Assembly: GCA_905250885.1 (NCBI GenBank)
Contig: CAJNOQ010000157.1
Coordinates: 1 to 64,000 of the forward strand
Reading direction: 5' to 3'
Origin: Didymodactylos carnosus
Lineage: Eukaryota; Rotifera; Eurotatoria; Philodinida; Philodinidae
DNA length: 64,000 bases
The notes under the pieces were generated by a model that worked only from the letters and a program-made list of their open reading frames with translations, made no database searches and was not told the origin of the DNA. The position numbers and the translations under genes are program-made. Of this stretch, positions 14,301 through 25,379 are shown piece by piece. Every line of letters begins with the position of its first letter. Within the stretch, counting starts at the first letter, position 1.

Positions 14301-16104
14301 CATAAAATAAACTATCTTCTAATAGACTTTTACACGTACAATGAAAATAATTGTTTACGCGACTTTCTTTTCTAATGGCAAATCAGATCTCTTTTCTCCG
14401 ATATACGAAACAGTAGCGAGTAAATAAAATAATTTCTGACCCTTCTATTACACTTTTTTCTACAACAAGTTTTTTTCTTCTTACTTAGATGCAAAACGAA
14501 AACCTTTTTTTTATTTCAGAATAGCATTCCAGTAATTTTTCAACAATTTTAGAATGTGCTTTTCACTCGTTACTAATCTCTTAAAAGGACGTATACTGTC
14601 TCATGTTTTTCTTGCTTACCGAGAAATGTTAGATGATCCAAATGTGTTGTTATGTAAGAGGGCTTATTATTTGAGCAAAAATATAATGTTAATGATGATG
14701 GTACATTATAATTCATCTTATACTATCTTAATCTTTTATTAATTAATGAAATCCGATAGCATTGTTTTATTTAATTTTATTTAATAAAAACAACAGTAGT
14801 CGACCGAATATTATGTTTCATTTCGTTTTATATCAACTAATTATACAAGGATATAAATTTGTCTAATAATAATGTTCTCTGATTTGACATATGTATACAA
14901 ACATCGTCGACAACTGTCAGTTATGGTAAAACATCATATTTATTTCCCTTATTCTATTTCTCTTTGATAAATAGCTTCAATCCACATCTATATAGATCTT
15001 GTTATTTAACCAAAATGTTGTACAGGGAGAAACAGTATGCAACTTGTCTATTCAAGTGGTATATCTTGTTTTTTCTTGTATTAAACATAATAAATACAAC
15101 TGTTATTTAGTGTAGAAAATATTATTACGGAAAAAGAACAATAATATCCTTTAAACGTGTACTTGTCAGATCATCAGCAGTCTGCTCTAAGGGTGAGTAC
15201 GCTTAATGTAGAAAATTATTGTTTATCTTTTATCTACTTGTACATTCCAATAATTTATCGTTGTTTTCATATGCATATGTGTTCGAAAAACAGTGACGCA
15301 TGATAAGATATGATTAAAATTGGACATTCATTTATGCTGAAACACCATCGGACTATTTCTACGAAATAATGAAGATCTTAAAACATTTTCCGCGTGTACA
15401 CAGCTGTGAGTCATGATAGAATGAAAACATCAAGACAAGTTGAAACAAACTATACTGTAGTACACTAAAACCATTCAGAAAACTAAACGATTTTGCCAAT
15501 ACTCTGACTTACAAATCTACAATCAGATTCCACTATAACAATCTTGATGTGTAAATTATTTTCTATAGAATAGCAACCATATATAACTTCAATGAATAGA
15601 CACCGTGTTTCTTCTGAAGCAAGAGAAAATAAGAGTGTTTACAATTGGAAAGTGCACATTGAGCTCTACCCTTTAGAAATATCTATAAACTTTCGCAAGT
15701 TTATAGTACAACTTCTTCAAAACCAGATCTCTTCTACTATATCATGTACCGAGAAAATAATAACCTTCGAAATAATCTGAAGATATATATCATGCGTCTA
15801 ATCAACAATGATAACATTCTGTTTGTTAATATGAAATCAAAAAGAGAGAGACATAATGATTTGATAGTAGTACGAAAATGAGAACAATAAAATAATATAT
15901 TGTCTCTTTATTTAAAAAGTTAACAAAATAGAACCAAGCAACAATGTCAGATTATATATCTATCTATTTTGAGAATGAACCAGCAGACGCTCATTGACAC
16001 ACACACACACACCCATATATACATTATACATGCAATTATGCAGCTGGTGCACTTTACGTTCAAAAACTTACCATAGTAACTGTGTCGATATTGTCGTGGC
16101 TCTT
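5385..16104 (-). CDS. Middle exons of the MIEAP-domain gene (three exons)
   Basis: Three exons fit between the N-terminal block and the MIEAP block: 16104-16072 (33 nt, EPRQYRHSYY), 10963-10913 (51 nt, TDLLLCKDDMALNESS) and 5948-5385 (564 nt). The last is rich in Asn, Gln, Ser and His and has a basic patch, TLRRSLKKNKVRFYNK. The splice phases chain without a break: each exon ends with one base that is completed by two bases of the next, and the 5385 donor (ATATAT|GTAAGA) supplies the single base needed by the acceptor at 3111. Introns are about 5.1, 5.0 and 2.3 kb and are full of repeats. No domain is recognised here; the region looks like a disordered linker. The small exons depend on weak acceptors (CTAAAAAG at 5949) and on phase, so they are less secure than the 564-nt exon. 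A separate upstream gene is the main alternative. Confidence 0.5.
9635..9748. repeat. Palindromic-word cluster, CAAGTACTTG type
   Basis: About 110 bp in the long intron between exons 10913 and 5948 contain at least four copies of AAGTACTT (near 9642, 9675, 9712 and 9734) plus CAAGTAAATTTACTTG at 9695-9710. The ends are inversely related: GAGCCAAGTACTT on the left and AAGTACTTGGCTTC on the right. This looks like a short transposon-like unit made almost entirely of one palindrome. Confidence 0.6.
11655..12510. repeat. Palindromic-word element, GTAGGATCCTAC type
   Basis: Two arms, about 11660-11865 and 12295-12500, are dense in degenerate copies of TCCTA/TAGGA words, including full palindromes such as CTAGGATCCTA (11669-11679), TCCTGCAGGA (11771-11780) and CTGCAGGATCCT (12487-12498). 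A centre of about 430 bp has none. Arms of self-complementary words around an unrelated core suggest a non-autonomous element with subterminal repeats. No clean terminal inverted repeat or target duplication could be fixed. It lies in the intron between exons 16072 and 10963. Confidence 0.55.
12768..13087. repeat. Inverted-repeat element (MITE-like)
   Basis: AGATAGGGCAACATCTT at 12768-12784 is matched in inverse by AAGATGTTGCTCTATCT at 13071-13087, and CTTACAGAATATACTC near 12807 by GAGTATATTCTGTAAG near 12976. The inverted arms are imperfect and about 60-120 bp long, giving an element of about 320 bp. No enzyme is encoded. Confidence 0.5.
13365..13721. mobile_element. MITE with ~70-bp terminal inverted repeats
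   Basis: The left arm starts AACTTACGAGAGAACG and the right arm, read inversely, starts AACTAACGAGAGAACG. The match continues through GTTTCCAG, ACAAATCG and CATATGGCTCTAGGTGAT for roughly 70 bp on each side. The element is about 357 bp, non-coding, and sits in an intron of the MIEAP-domain gene. No target duplication was identified, so the superfamily is open. Confidence 0.7.
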
Positions 16105-16501
16105 CTAAAACGGAATATCGTGCATATTTATTAATAACGGAAGTTTTTTTCTGTCGAAACATAATTTCCATATATTTAAATATCATCTCGTTCAAGCATA
16201 ATCAGCATATCTATCTATCACTAATCAATGTTGTATAGAAAAGATACGTTGGACCATTAGTGGTGGGAAAAGAAAAAGGTATGAATAGCAAAAAAAAAAG
16301 GACCGAGTCGTTATATGCCAAATTTACTAATTTTCTTTTTTTTTTTCTGTACATGTATACACAGGCATATAGAGAAGATAGAGAGAAGATAGATCTATAC
16401 ATAACCGAATAAGACAGGTAGAATTTAGTGGTTCATTGCATGCCAAACATATAAAACCTACTCATTCGAGAGCATTTTTCATTTTATTGAACGAATTTAA
16501 T

Positions 16502-16559
16502 ACACACACACACACACACACACACAATATAAATGAGTCTGAAAGTTGTGTGTGTGTGT
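16502..16559. repeat. (AC)n microsatellite facing a (GT)n tract
   Basis: An AC repeat of about 25 nt (16502-16526) is followed after about 20 nt by a GT repeat of about 14 nt (16546-16559). The two are complementary and could form a hairpin. Confidence 0.75.
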
Positions 16560-18529
16560 ACAGTACAATATGATCCCTTAAATTTTTACGACTACATTAT
16601 TTCTAATTAAACAAACGCTATATGCACAAATTAATTAGATAAAAAGACAGAATAGGTGAACATATTTGAGAAACGGATATAATCATAATTGCTCACATGC
16701 TGAGAACGTTTAAAATTAAATAATTTTAAGATATTTTGAAATTTTCCTTACATATAGCTATCTGCACAGTCGCAGCTAATACAGACTTATATTTTATAGT
16801 TAGTTTACTACAAATAATGGTAAATTATCTCTTTCCAGATGGATGTTGCCATATGGTAACATTTTTTTATGTGTTTTAAAAAAAATCAGCTGAAAAGAGC
16901 TAAGGATGTATTTCAACAATAGAATACAGTTCATGGTTTCTTCATTTTTTTTACCAGCATGTATAGAGGCCGATCCATCTAAACAACAGTTGAACTGAAA
17001 GTCTGCAGTGAAGACGATTTTATTAAATGGTCAACTTGCAAATAAGATTGATCACTGGTAAGTTATTTACTCTACAAATTAGTCCTGATAAGTCGTAATC
17101 AATCATCAACATATAACATCTTGTACCTGCTTCGAATTTCTTCATTCATAAAGAATAACATTCTTCAACAGAAAATAGTTGAATTTTTTAATAAAATACA
17201 GCGTCATAATTACAAGTTTGAAAAAAGATTGCCAGAGATCGATTCGTTCAATAAAAATGTGGCTTAAGAAATAAATTAGCTTTTATTTTGAGCTAAACTG
17301 TGACATTAACTCGCGATTTTACTCGTCAGCATGAAAACACAATGATCTTACCGCATTGAACTAATCAAAATATGTGAACTATGTGCATATCGACATGCAA
17401 ATGGTACGAATGACAAATTACTAATGGTGTGTATACGTGTAAATATGTTTAATGATGGTAATGAAATGTGTGAAAAAATGAGCCCACCATTCAAGTTGTC
17501 GAAATCTGACATAATCTAATGGATATCAATGATTTTTTTCTCTTGTTTCTTCAGTCGTTAGTGGAATACTTGTCAGAAAGCAGAAAAAGAAGAAAAAGAT
17601 GTTATATTTTACAACAGGAAGATATTATATTTAGATAGTTTGACCTATCCATGATGGATGTGTTTTCCACTATACTAGATGCATATTCGCCATTATTTAA
17701 TTATTTCAACAAGAAATCAATCTCATTCTCATTCCCATAGGCCTGTTCATCATTCTCTTTTTCTTTTCTCTGATACATAGAAGTAAATTTAAAGAACACA
17801 TATATATCTTAAATCCTCAATTATCTAGCGACTACTTAATCTACCGTGATAAAATGTATTAATTAACAATAGAAAGATTATAACAAACTAAACAACAGTA
17901 TAATTACAATTCAAATAGAACATAAAACACACATACTCACACACACATACATACACATCTTAGCTAAAACTATCAAGAAATCGTTATTGATCATGTCAAA
18001 AATAAATCATAGATAGTATTTTCAAAAAATGAAGTCAAATTGAGAATGATAATGATAGATCTTCTATTGGAAGGAAAAATAGCAGACAAAAAAGGAAATA
18101 CTCTCTTTTCAAGTAGAGACCAATTATTTTTATCTAACAACCTCAATATAGTTGATTGACATTGTCAAACCTTACAATTATTATTCCTAATGCAATGTTC
18201 TATGTACAGTCAATGAAATACAATTTTTTTTCATTCTGTTATTCAATTTTGGTTAACAATAGCTACAATGATGCTGAGAAATTACTTGTCATTTTCTATT
18301 ATAGTTTTTAAATATAACTCACTTAGACAATTGTTCATCAGATGAAGTGCGTCAGTTTTACCACCACATTCAGTGATTTGCCCTTCTCTATATACAGCCT
18401 ATTTTGACCACGAATATATTTACTTAACTAGAGAATAGCCAATGTAATTTAAGTGCAAGACCGATTATTCCGGTCATAGAAGTAGTTTTATAATATTAGG
18501 AGCTTACGGATGAACAAAACGGCGAAGTC

Positions 18530-19220
18530 AACGGCTCCTTGAAAGCGCCTTAATTGGCTGTTAAATGACTTTCGATCATTAAGGCTGTTTCTTAGCCATT
18601 TTTTGATCTTCTGAACGGTCTAGAAGTGATCGTTTTTTTTTAAAGGCTAGTTAATGTTGATCGTTTTAAGATCATATTTAGATCAGTTTTAGGCCATTCT
18701 AAGATCATTTTCCTCTTTTTAAAGTTATAATTCGACTTCATTTTTTACTACAGAAATGTTTTAACAGCTGGAATTAAAGTCTAGCAATAAGTCTGATAAG
18801 CCCCTACTCTCGCTGAAAACGAAAATTTTTTTTTATCTTAACATTTTCTCAATTATTTATATTGTCGATCTAAGACGAAATATAGCGGTCATAAAGAAGG
18901 AACATCATCAACGAGCCATTTTTTGACCATTTTCAAAAGGTATCGATCACTTGTTTTCAAAATACGTCCTCTTCAGACCGTGAACTAGCAATCTACAGTC
19001 AAACTAAAAACGGGCAGTTAATGGTAGCGTTATATGCTCATTTTTTGAGCTTGACCGTAAACTGCCCATTTTCAGACTGTTACATTAATGATCTAAAAAC
19101 AAGCAGGTCATGAAACCGTTATTTGACCATTTTTACGTCGTTTCAAGTCATTTCAATCCTCATTTTAAAAGCGTTCTTTGAATATCACTTAACTGGCCAT
19201 TTACTGTCAGTTTTTCTGAA
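18530..19220. repeat. Degenerate palindromic-word region, TTAATGGCCATTAA type
   Basis: Over about 700 bp the words AGCCATTTT, GGCCATT, GACCATTTT, GCTCATTTTTTGAGC and GCCCATTTT, and inverse forms such as GGGCAGTTAATGG, recur many times, with GATC often nearby. The copies are degenerate versions of a palindrome close to TTAATGGCCATTAA. The stretch lies in the 8-kb intron upstream of exon 16104. No coding frame or clean ends were found. Confidence 0.4.
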
Positions 19221-20887
19221 CCTAGGTTGAAACGTAGAATTTGTTCGACATAGAAGTTTTCACAATGTTCTCATGCTTCAGAAGAGAAATCCTAAACCAA
19301 GTTGACAATCTTGATTCACCCATGGCATGCTCGTGGACATCGTGACAGGATTATGCTTCGCTCTCTCATATCGCTACAAAATCCCAATTTCAGGCCGTGA
19401 TCACAATGAATTCTTATTTGGTCAAGTAAGGCTTGAACGCGATCACATCGCGGCAGTTTTTTTTATCGTGATCGACCGTGAGTCGTGAGAGTCGCGCTAT
19501 AAGTTGCTGTGGTGAGAAGATCATTTTTAACTTCCAGTTTTACAGTCATACCAACTTTGTCTAACTGTCATGCCAAAAGTTGCTATGGGGTTCGCGCACT
19601 GAGAAAATATTCATCATAATATCAAGAATTTTAGATTCAAGACAAGACTCACTATCATAGACGCCCTGCAACTCGCTGTCTTAAAAAACTGAAAAATTTC
19701 TCATGGCACATGAATAACGGGTTGTCCAAATTAAATTGCCGGCTTTTTTCTCAGATTAAGCTTGATCAGAAAATTTTATTTCGATGCTGAAAGTACCTTT
19801 TGAAATAAGTATTTCCCGTTGTTCTACAGCATTAGAAACGCTGAAAGCTATAAAAAGCAGAGCTGCTCAGCACTTTTCATAGAAGAAAGTGTAATTTTTA
19901 GTTTTCAAACTAGTTTTGTTACTCGGTTCAAACAAGCCATTAAAGACTAGAATCAAGTCTTAATATTTTAGGTACAAAACCAAATTTTGGGACGATGTTT
20001 AACGGTTATGGAAATCGGTTACAAAATATGCGTGTTTATCAGACTTTTGGCGTCTTTCCTTCGATAAGTAAATATCGTAACTTCGTCATTTCTTATCACA
20101 GACAGTCAATCCATGGGAAGAATGACGTCTGCTAGACTTTGCATCTGCTCATATCAATTTCTGCAAAACATCGCCAAAAAATATTTAATCCAGTGATATC
20201 CTCAAAACACACACCTTTAGTTAGGATGTATAGTGTTCTCAAAGAAAAGACCAAGTAAAACACGATGCATTACTTTTCGAATATGATTCTAGAAAACAAT
20301 GTTTATTAACAGTTGACCGAATATCAGCATATTGCTCATTTGTCTCTGAACAATAATCTTATTATTTCGCTTTAATTTTAACACTTCCAGTTTGAGTCCT
20401 GCGTTATGGTCTGTATTAGAGTTGAATCCGATCCGATTAAACTTTTCAATCTGCCGGTTTTGACCATTTTCCCACCAATTTACCTTTAGAAAACTTTTTT
20501 TAGGTTTTTGCTTCTTTTCAAATCACTTTTTCAGCAAAAAGAGATGGAACACACGTGATTTTCTTTTTTTGCATGTAAATTTCAAAAGCATAAACAAAAC
20601 AGACTTCTATTTTCACCTAATAACGCCTATGATTTCAAGAAGGATTTCAAGGAAAATCGAACCATTTAACGAGTAATGAGCCATATACATGTATTTATGA
20701 ATACATATTAATTAGTTACGATTTATTCATTTTTCTTATTTTTTCTACTTATCCACACAATAGTATAAAAAAAGAAATCGGTCAGAACCGTTGTCATTTT
20801 TGTTCGTGTTGTGACAGTGTGTATAGGAGTATCTATTTTACAGACTCTTTATTCTCATTGTCATGTTTCAATGTCAACGGCATCTCC

Positions 20888-21085
20888 GTCAGATAAAATA
20901 GAACAACGTGAACAAAAATATAATTAGTTGCACTGTGTATATTTGATATAGTGCTGACAAACAAGAAGGCGGAGATAATGTGCTAAAGAGACAATGATTA
21001 CGTATCATTTTCTTCGGCAGCACTGTCACATATACACAGTGTAACTAATTATATTTTTGTACACTTTGTTTATATTTTGTCTAAT
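20888..21085. repeat. Inverted-repeat element around AATTAGTTACACTGTGTATA
   Basis: ACAAAAATATAATTAGTTGC at 20912 and the following CACTGTGTATA are matched in inverse by TATACACAGTGTAACTAATT and ATATTTTTGT at 21031-21060. Weaker similarity extends outward to about 20888 and 21085. The element is non-coding and MITE-like; no target duplication was fixed. Confidence 0.6.
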
Positions 21086-21680
21086 GAACCTGTGACTGCC
21101 TTATTTATTCATCGTCGACAAGTGCCTATATTTTCATCTCTTGAAAGAAGTTTACAAGGCTTGTTTTAGTGGCAGAAACCAGTGAAAAGCAAATATTTTT
21201 TAAAAAATAACCAAACGTTTTTAGGTCGGTCTTCACCGATTTAAGAAACCTTTTTCCGATCTGGTTTAGCTTTCCAACCCGGTCTATCCGATCCAATTGA
21301 ATTTTTTTCAAACAGTTCCAACTCTGGTATATATTATTAACGAATGTTTCTAGTAGACTGCAGTTTTCCTCATTCTCACTTTCAAGTTTTGAAGGATTAC
21401 AAGTGAAAATGAATGCTTTTAAGTGCCCCTTCCTCGTCGGAAATGGTGATTTTCGGTCAAAAAATCAGCTTTGAGGTACGCACGTGGAAAGATAGCCTGA
21501 AGTATCTACTTTCAGAATCTGTATCGCATTTGGTTACAAAAGTGGTTCTTCGCAGATTTTGAGCAAGTTTTCTAGGCTCCTCGAAAAACCGGGTCTTCAA
21601 ACAATAGTTTTATCCTGGATACGTATGCAATTAAAATTTTTCTGAACACACAGATTTGTAGAGCAAATTTTTCTGACAAA

Positions 21681-22733
21681 TCAATCGATCAATCAATAGG
21701 TTTTTTATTTGAACACGAATGTGTCTAGGTTGTTACAAAAAAGGGAAACTTAAATGAATGTAACTCCTGTGTAAGGAAAAGATTAAAAAAAAAGAAAAAA
21801 ACCAAGGAAATGTTGCACATAAAAAGAAAAAACTTGAAACGGAGAATTACATGTTCTAATTACCGTTGTAAGAACTACATATTTAAATACAGTCTAAGCC
21901 TTCGCCTAAATGCTCCTATGGCAAACTGGGATATCACGGATCGCGGCAAGAGATTCCACTCTATACATGCGCGGGGAAGAAAAGAGTGTTTTGTTGCTTC
22001 TAAGCTTGTTTTCGGGATGGCACCGATTATTCAACCTATCCGACGTCCTGCTAGTTAACGGTGTGATCATGTTAAATCTTGAGAGAGTGCTGTTTCCTAT
22101 TATAATTTTATGAAAATGTAACAAACGAAAATATTTTCGTCGTTCACTTAAGTCAGGAAAATTTAATTTGTTCAGTAATAATGAACTGATCGTTTCATAG
22201 TCATTACAAATTATTCTGGCTACCACCTTTTGAACAGAGTCTAGTGGATGTAGATGCGTTTTTGCAGTATCATAAACAACAGAACAATAGTCCATAACTG
22301 GCATTATACACGTTTCAAAAACGTGAAGACGAAGAGAAGATGGTGCGGTGTTAAATGCACGGTGCATTGCGCCTAACATCCCTCTACACTTTTTGGCTAC
22401 ATTAGAAATATGATATTTCCATGTTAGATTATGCAGTAAAAAAACTCCTAACAACTTAATATTGTTTTCCTTGACCAGAGCCTGTCCTGATAAAAAGAGC
22501 GAACTTCCTAGAGTAGACGATGGTGTAGCTGTTGAAAAGGGCATAAAAACGCACTTATCGATGTTTAACTTTACTAGCATTTTGTCACACCAGTCCGACA
22601 TCGCATCCAGGTCATTTTGAGCATTTACCAAATTAGTAAAATCGTGTACAGGGACAAGAAGAAAAACATCGTCGGCAAAAGACAAGCAATTGTTGAAGGG
22701 GGAAAAGTGCTGGAGATTTCTCTATATAAGAGT
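21681..22733 (-). mobile_element. 5'-truncated LINE (non-LTR retrotransposon), RT C-terminal part
   Basis: A minus-strand frame from about 22733 to 21906 encodes the last part of a non-LTR reverse transcriptase. It begins LQHFSPFNNCLSFADD, where FADD is the catalytic motif of RT block 5, and continues with NIKLLGVFLLHNLTWKYHIS and MPVMDYCSVVYDTA, which correspond to the thumb/C-terminal segments of the Jockey/CR1-like clades. An in-frame stop just upstream and the missing RT blocks 1-4 show a 5' truncation. A 3' untranslated part of about 200 bp ends in a short (TTGA)n tail, seen on the plus strand as TCAATCGATCAATCAATA at 21681-21698. The roughly 260-codon frame is open throughout, so the insertion is probably not very old. 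It lies in a host intron, antisense to nothing, in the same orientation as the gene. Confidence 0.85.
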
Positions 22734-22815
22734 TACATCTGAAGTATTTCCAAAGACTTTTAATAGCGGTTTGTCGTAGAGAGTTTATTCTTTTTTTGTT
22801 TAAAAGAGAAAAAGA

Positions 22816-22971
22816 AACTACATCGACTGGCCGACGCCGATTTTTGAATTAGGTCTTAGTGTTTTGTCAAATTGAGGATTTTTAGAAAATTCAGAAGGAT
22901 TTTTCGAGTTTTGGAGGTTAAAACCAACAAAGGCTTAATTGAAAAATCGGCGCCGGTCAGTCCATGTAGTT
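22816..22971. repeat. Foldback element with ~40-bp inverted arms
   Basis: AACTACATCGACTGGCCGAC at 22816 and the following GCCGATTTTT are repeated inversely as AAAAATCGGCGCCGGTCAGT ending CATGTAGTT at 22971. Arms of about 40 bp with few mismatches flank about 75 bp, total 156 bp. It lies just upstream of the LINE remnant. Confidence 0.65.
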
Positions 22972-24139
22972 AGGTGTCTAGTTAAAATAAAACTCTCCAG
23001 CTTGAAGTATATTAAAAAATCTTGGGAAAAACGTTCGGGTCCTTTTTAGACCTTGATCTCTAGAAAACTCCTGAACTGTAAGACTTGGAGGCAAAAAAGT
23101 CTTTTCATTCCCGTAATTCATTAAACCTAACATTTATGCCATGGAAAGTTTCGTCAAGATCAGATGTACGATGTCGGAGATAATTTCTGAGGGGGAGGGA
23201 CGGGCAAAACTTAAACTGAAGCGATTAAAGTAAAGTAAAAAATAAGGTTACTGCTGAAGAACGAAGGAGGAATATGCTGATGTTCGATTTCTCGATCAAC
23301 CTAGAGTGGAAACCAAAAATTGTGGGAATGTAAGACTGGGCTATGACACTAGCGAATAATTCCTGATTACGACATGACTTCCCGAGAGTCTAAGATTCAA
23401 AAAGCTACTTACGTCGATTATATGACATACGGGATTTCTACATTACATAGGTTCGAAAACAGCGAATGAATCGCGACAAAAGCGCGATCTTAAAATAAGA
23501 CTCTTATTTCGTGATCGTAACCATAATCATGTTACGTGCACTTGTCGCGACGCGAGAAAGATAAGAAAGTTGACTTGGGTATGATTTAATCACATAATGA
23601 TATAACAAGACGATGCGCTGTGTAATCATTAGAAAAGATTTTTTCCAGTGCTTACACTAGCAAAATAAGAGATTTGAAAAGACAGTATAATAGAGACAGC
23701 TTTGGTTAGTCGGATGCTCAAACGATAGTAGTGGTACCACTAGCTTGCAATGAAATATAAAGATTGGATTCCATCGACTGATACACGTGTATACAGATGG
23801 CGTAAGATAACAAGCGCTTTTATGAGGAAAACAAACTACTACTTAAATAATGCCTGGAAAGTATAAGAAAATTCCTTACGAAATGACAAGAAACGATTAG
23901 TATTTTCTGTATACCGAAGACAGTTCGTGGATAAAATTCTATTATCTTTAAATTCTTTCGTATCAGCATATTCATTATGAACATTCTATACATATATTTC
24001 TGTCTACTGAACATGATGTTTTGAAACTGTTGTTTATTAAGAAAATAATCAGCTTTATTTGGAACAAAAATCATTTTGTTTTTCTGTCATAGTACCTCAT
24101 TAATAAAAATATCTCTCTATGTTGAAAATGAATACATAC

Positions 24140-25361
24140 CAGATCTAGCTCGTTCTAAAATATTCAATCGTTCTCCATTAACAATCTGTATATCATCAGC
24201 ACAATCGTCAATTAACGTACTATCACTCACTTTTCGCCATAATTGTATTATACCTAAAATAGAGAAAAAGAGAAACGAAGATAAGTATTATATACGATGG
24301 TTTAATGGAAATTAGGTTGAATACCTACGTTCATAAGCTAATGCGTATCGTTTAAATAAGGGCAATAAGGCATCATTTGTTGTTATTTGTTTTTCTTGCG
24401 TTTTAATATGTGAATAGGCTAATAAAATTTCTTTGTCAACATTGACTTTTTCATTTAAACTATTAATAATGTGAAATAATTTTGGTTTCGATAGAAATGG
24501 TTCAACAACGTTTAAAATGGATTTATGATTAAATAAACGAGTTTGTACATCGTTTAATGAATGAAAACTTGAACGAGTAGAATAATTTAAATGTTGTTGA
24601 TGACTTTTTTTAAAAATAGGTGTTGAATGAGTAGATGTTGCCGGTGTAGAAGGTGAAGATGAAATTTTTTGTAATTTTTCCATATCAGAATAGTAGCCCT
24701 CCATTGATGATGTTAATATTGGTTGTAATTTTTTATATTCATTTAATTTTTGCAGTGCATTATGACAACATGTTATTGTTGTTTCGATTTCAGTTCGTAA
24801 CATTTCTTGTAAATAATTCAATTTTAATGGATTTAATGATGTTGTTAACGATTGTGTACGATTTGTTAATGTTGGTGTAGGTGATGTCTGAACCGTATGA
24901 CATTCAAAATAGAATAGACAATTATCAATTGTTTCTTTTTGCCTTAATAATCGTTTGAATAATATTGGTTGAACGTAGGTAATAATTCGTAGAATACTCT
25001 CTAAATTTGTCATTAATTTATCAAGATCCAATTCTTTTCGAGATGGTAGTTGATCATTAGGGATATTTGCTGAAGCAAATATACCCAATATTTTTGATAG
25101 AAAACGATCAGGTTTCAATGTACGTATAGGAAATTGTTCGGGATCATGAAGAAAAATTTTTGAATAAATTACTTCAAATATTTCAAGAGAAAATGGTAAT
25201 TGTGTTAAAAGAATATCAATTGATAATGTTGTAAGAATTGTACGAAATGTTAACGGACTCAAACGATTAATATAGATGATGCAATCATCATAATTATGTG
25301 TACGAAGATATTGAAGAATTTTTGTTTGAGCAATATCAACTGGAGCATTACGAATACTCAT
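24140..25361 (-). CDS. Large N-terminal exon block, likely 5' part of the MIEAP-domain gene
   Basis: An open frame runs from ATG at 25361 to a donor at 24329 (GAAC|GTAGGT) and continues in exon 24253-24140 (IIQLWRKVSDSTLIDDC..., donor CTG|GTATGT). An AG acceptor at 25381-25380 stands just before FNDLDEM, so a further 5' exon may carry untranslated sequence or an earlier start. The product is mostly helical and Leu/Ile-rich at its N-terminus (YINRLSPLTFRTILTTLSID, ILLTQLPFSLEIFEVIYSKI), then has a Ser/Thr-rich linker (SSSPSTPATSTHSTP) and a final helical part (ALLPLFKRYALAYER). I do not recognise the family and saw no likeness to the vertebrate MIEAP N-terminus. The single 3' base is completed by the exon at 16104, giving one frame of 960 residues across ten exons with the downstream blocks. 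If that join is wrong, this is a separate gene whose 3' end is not seen. Confidence 0.65.
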
Positions 25362-25379
25362 TTCGTCTAGATCATTGAA

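Noticed and set aside
16105-16195. ATG-started extension of the small exon (MNEMIFKYMEIMFRQ...)
   Set aside because: It could be a first exon, but the TTTTAG acceptor at 16106-16105 gives the phase needed to join the exon at 24140, so it is read as intron.
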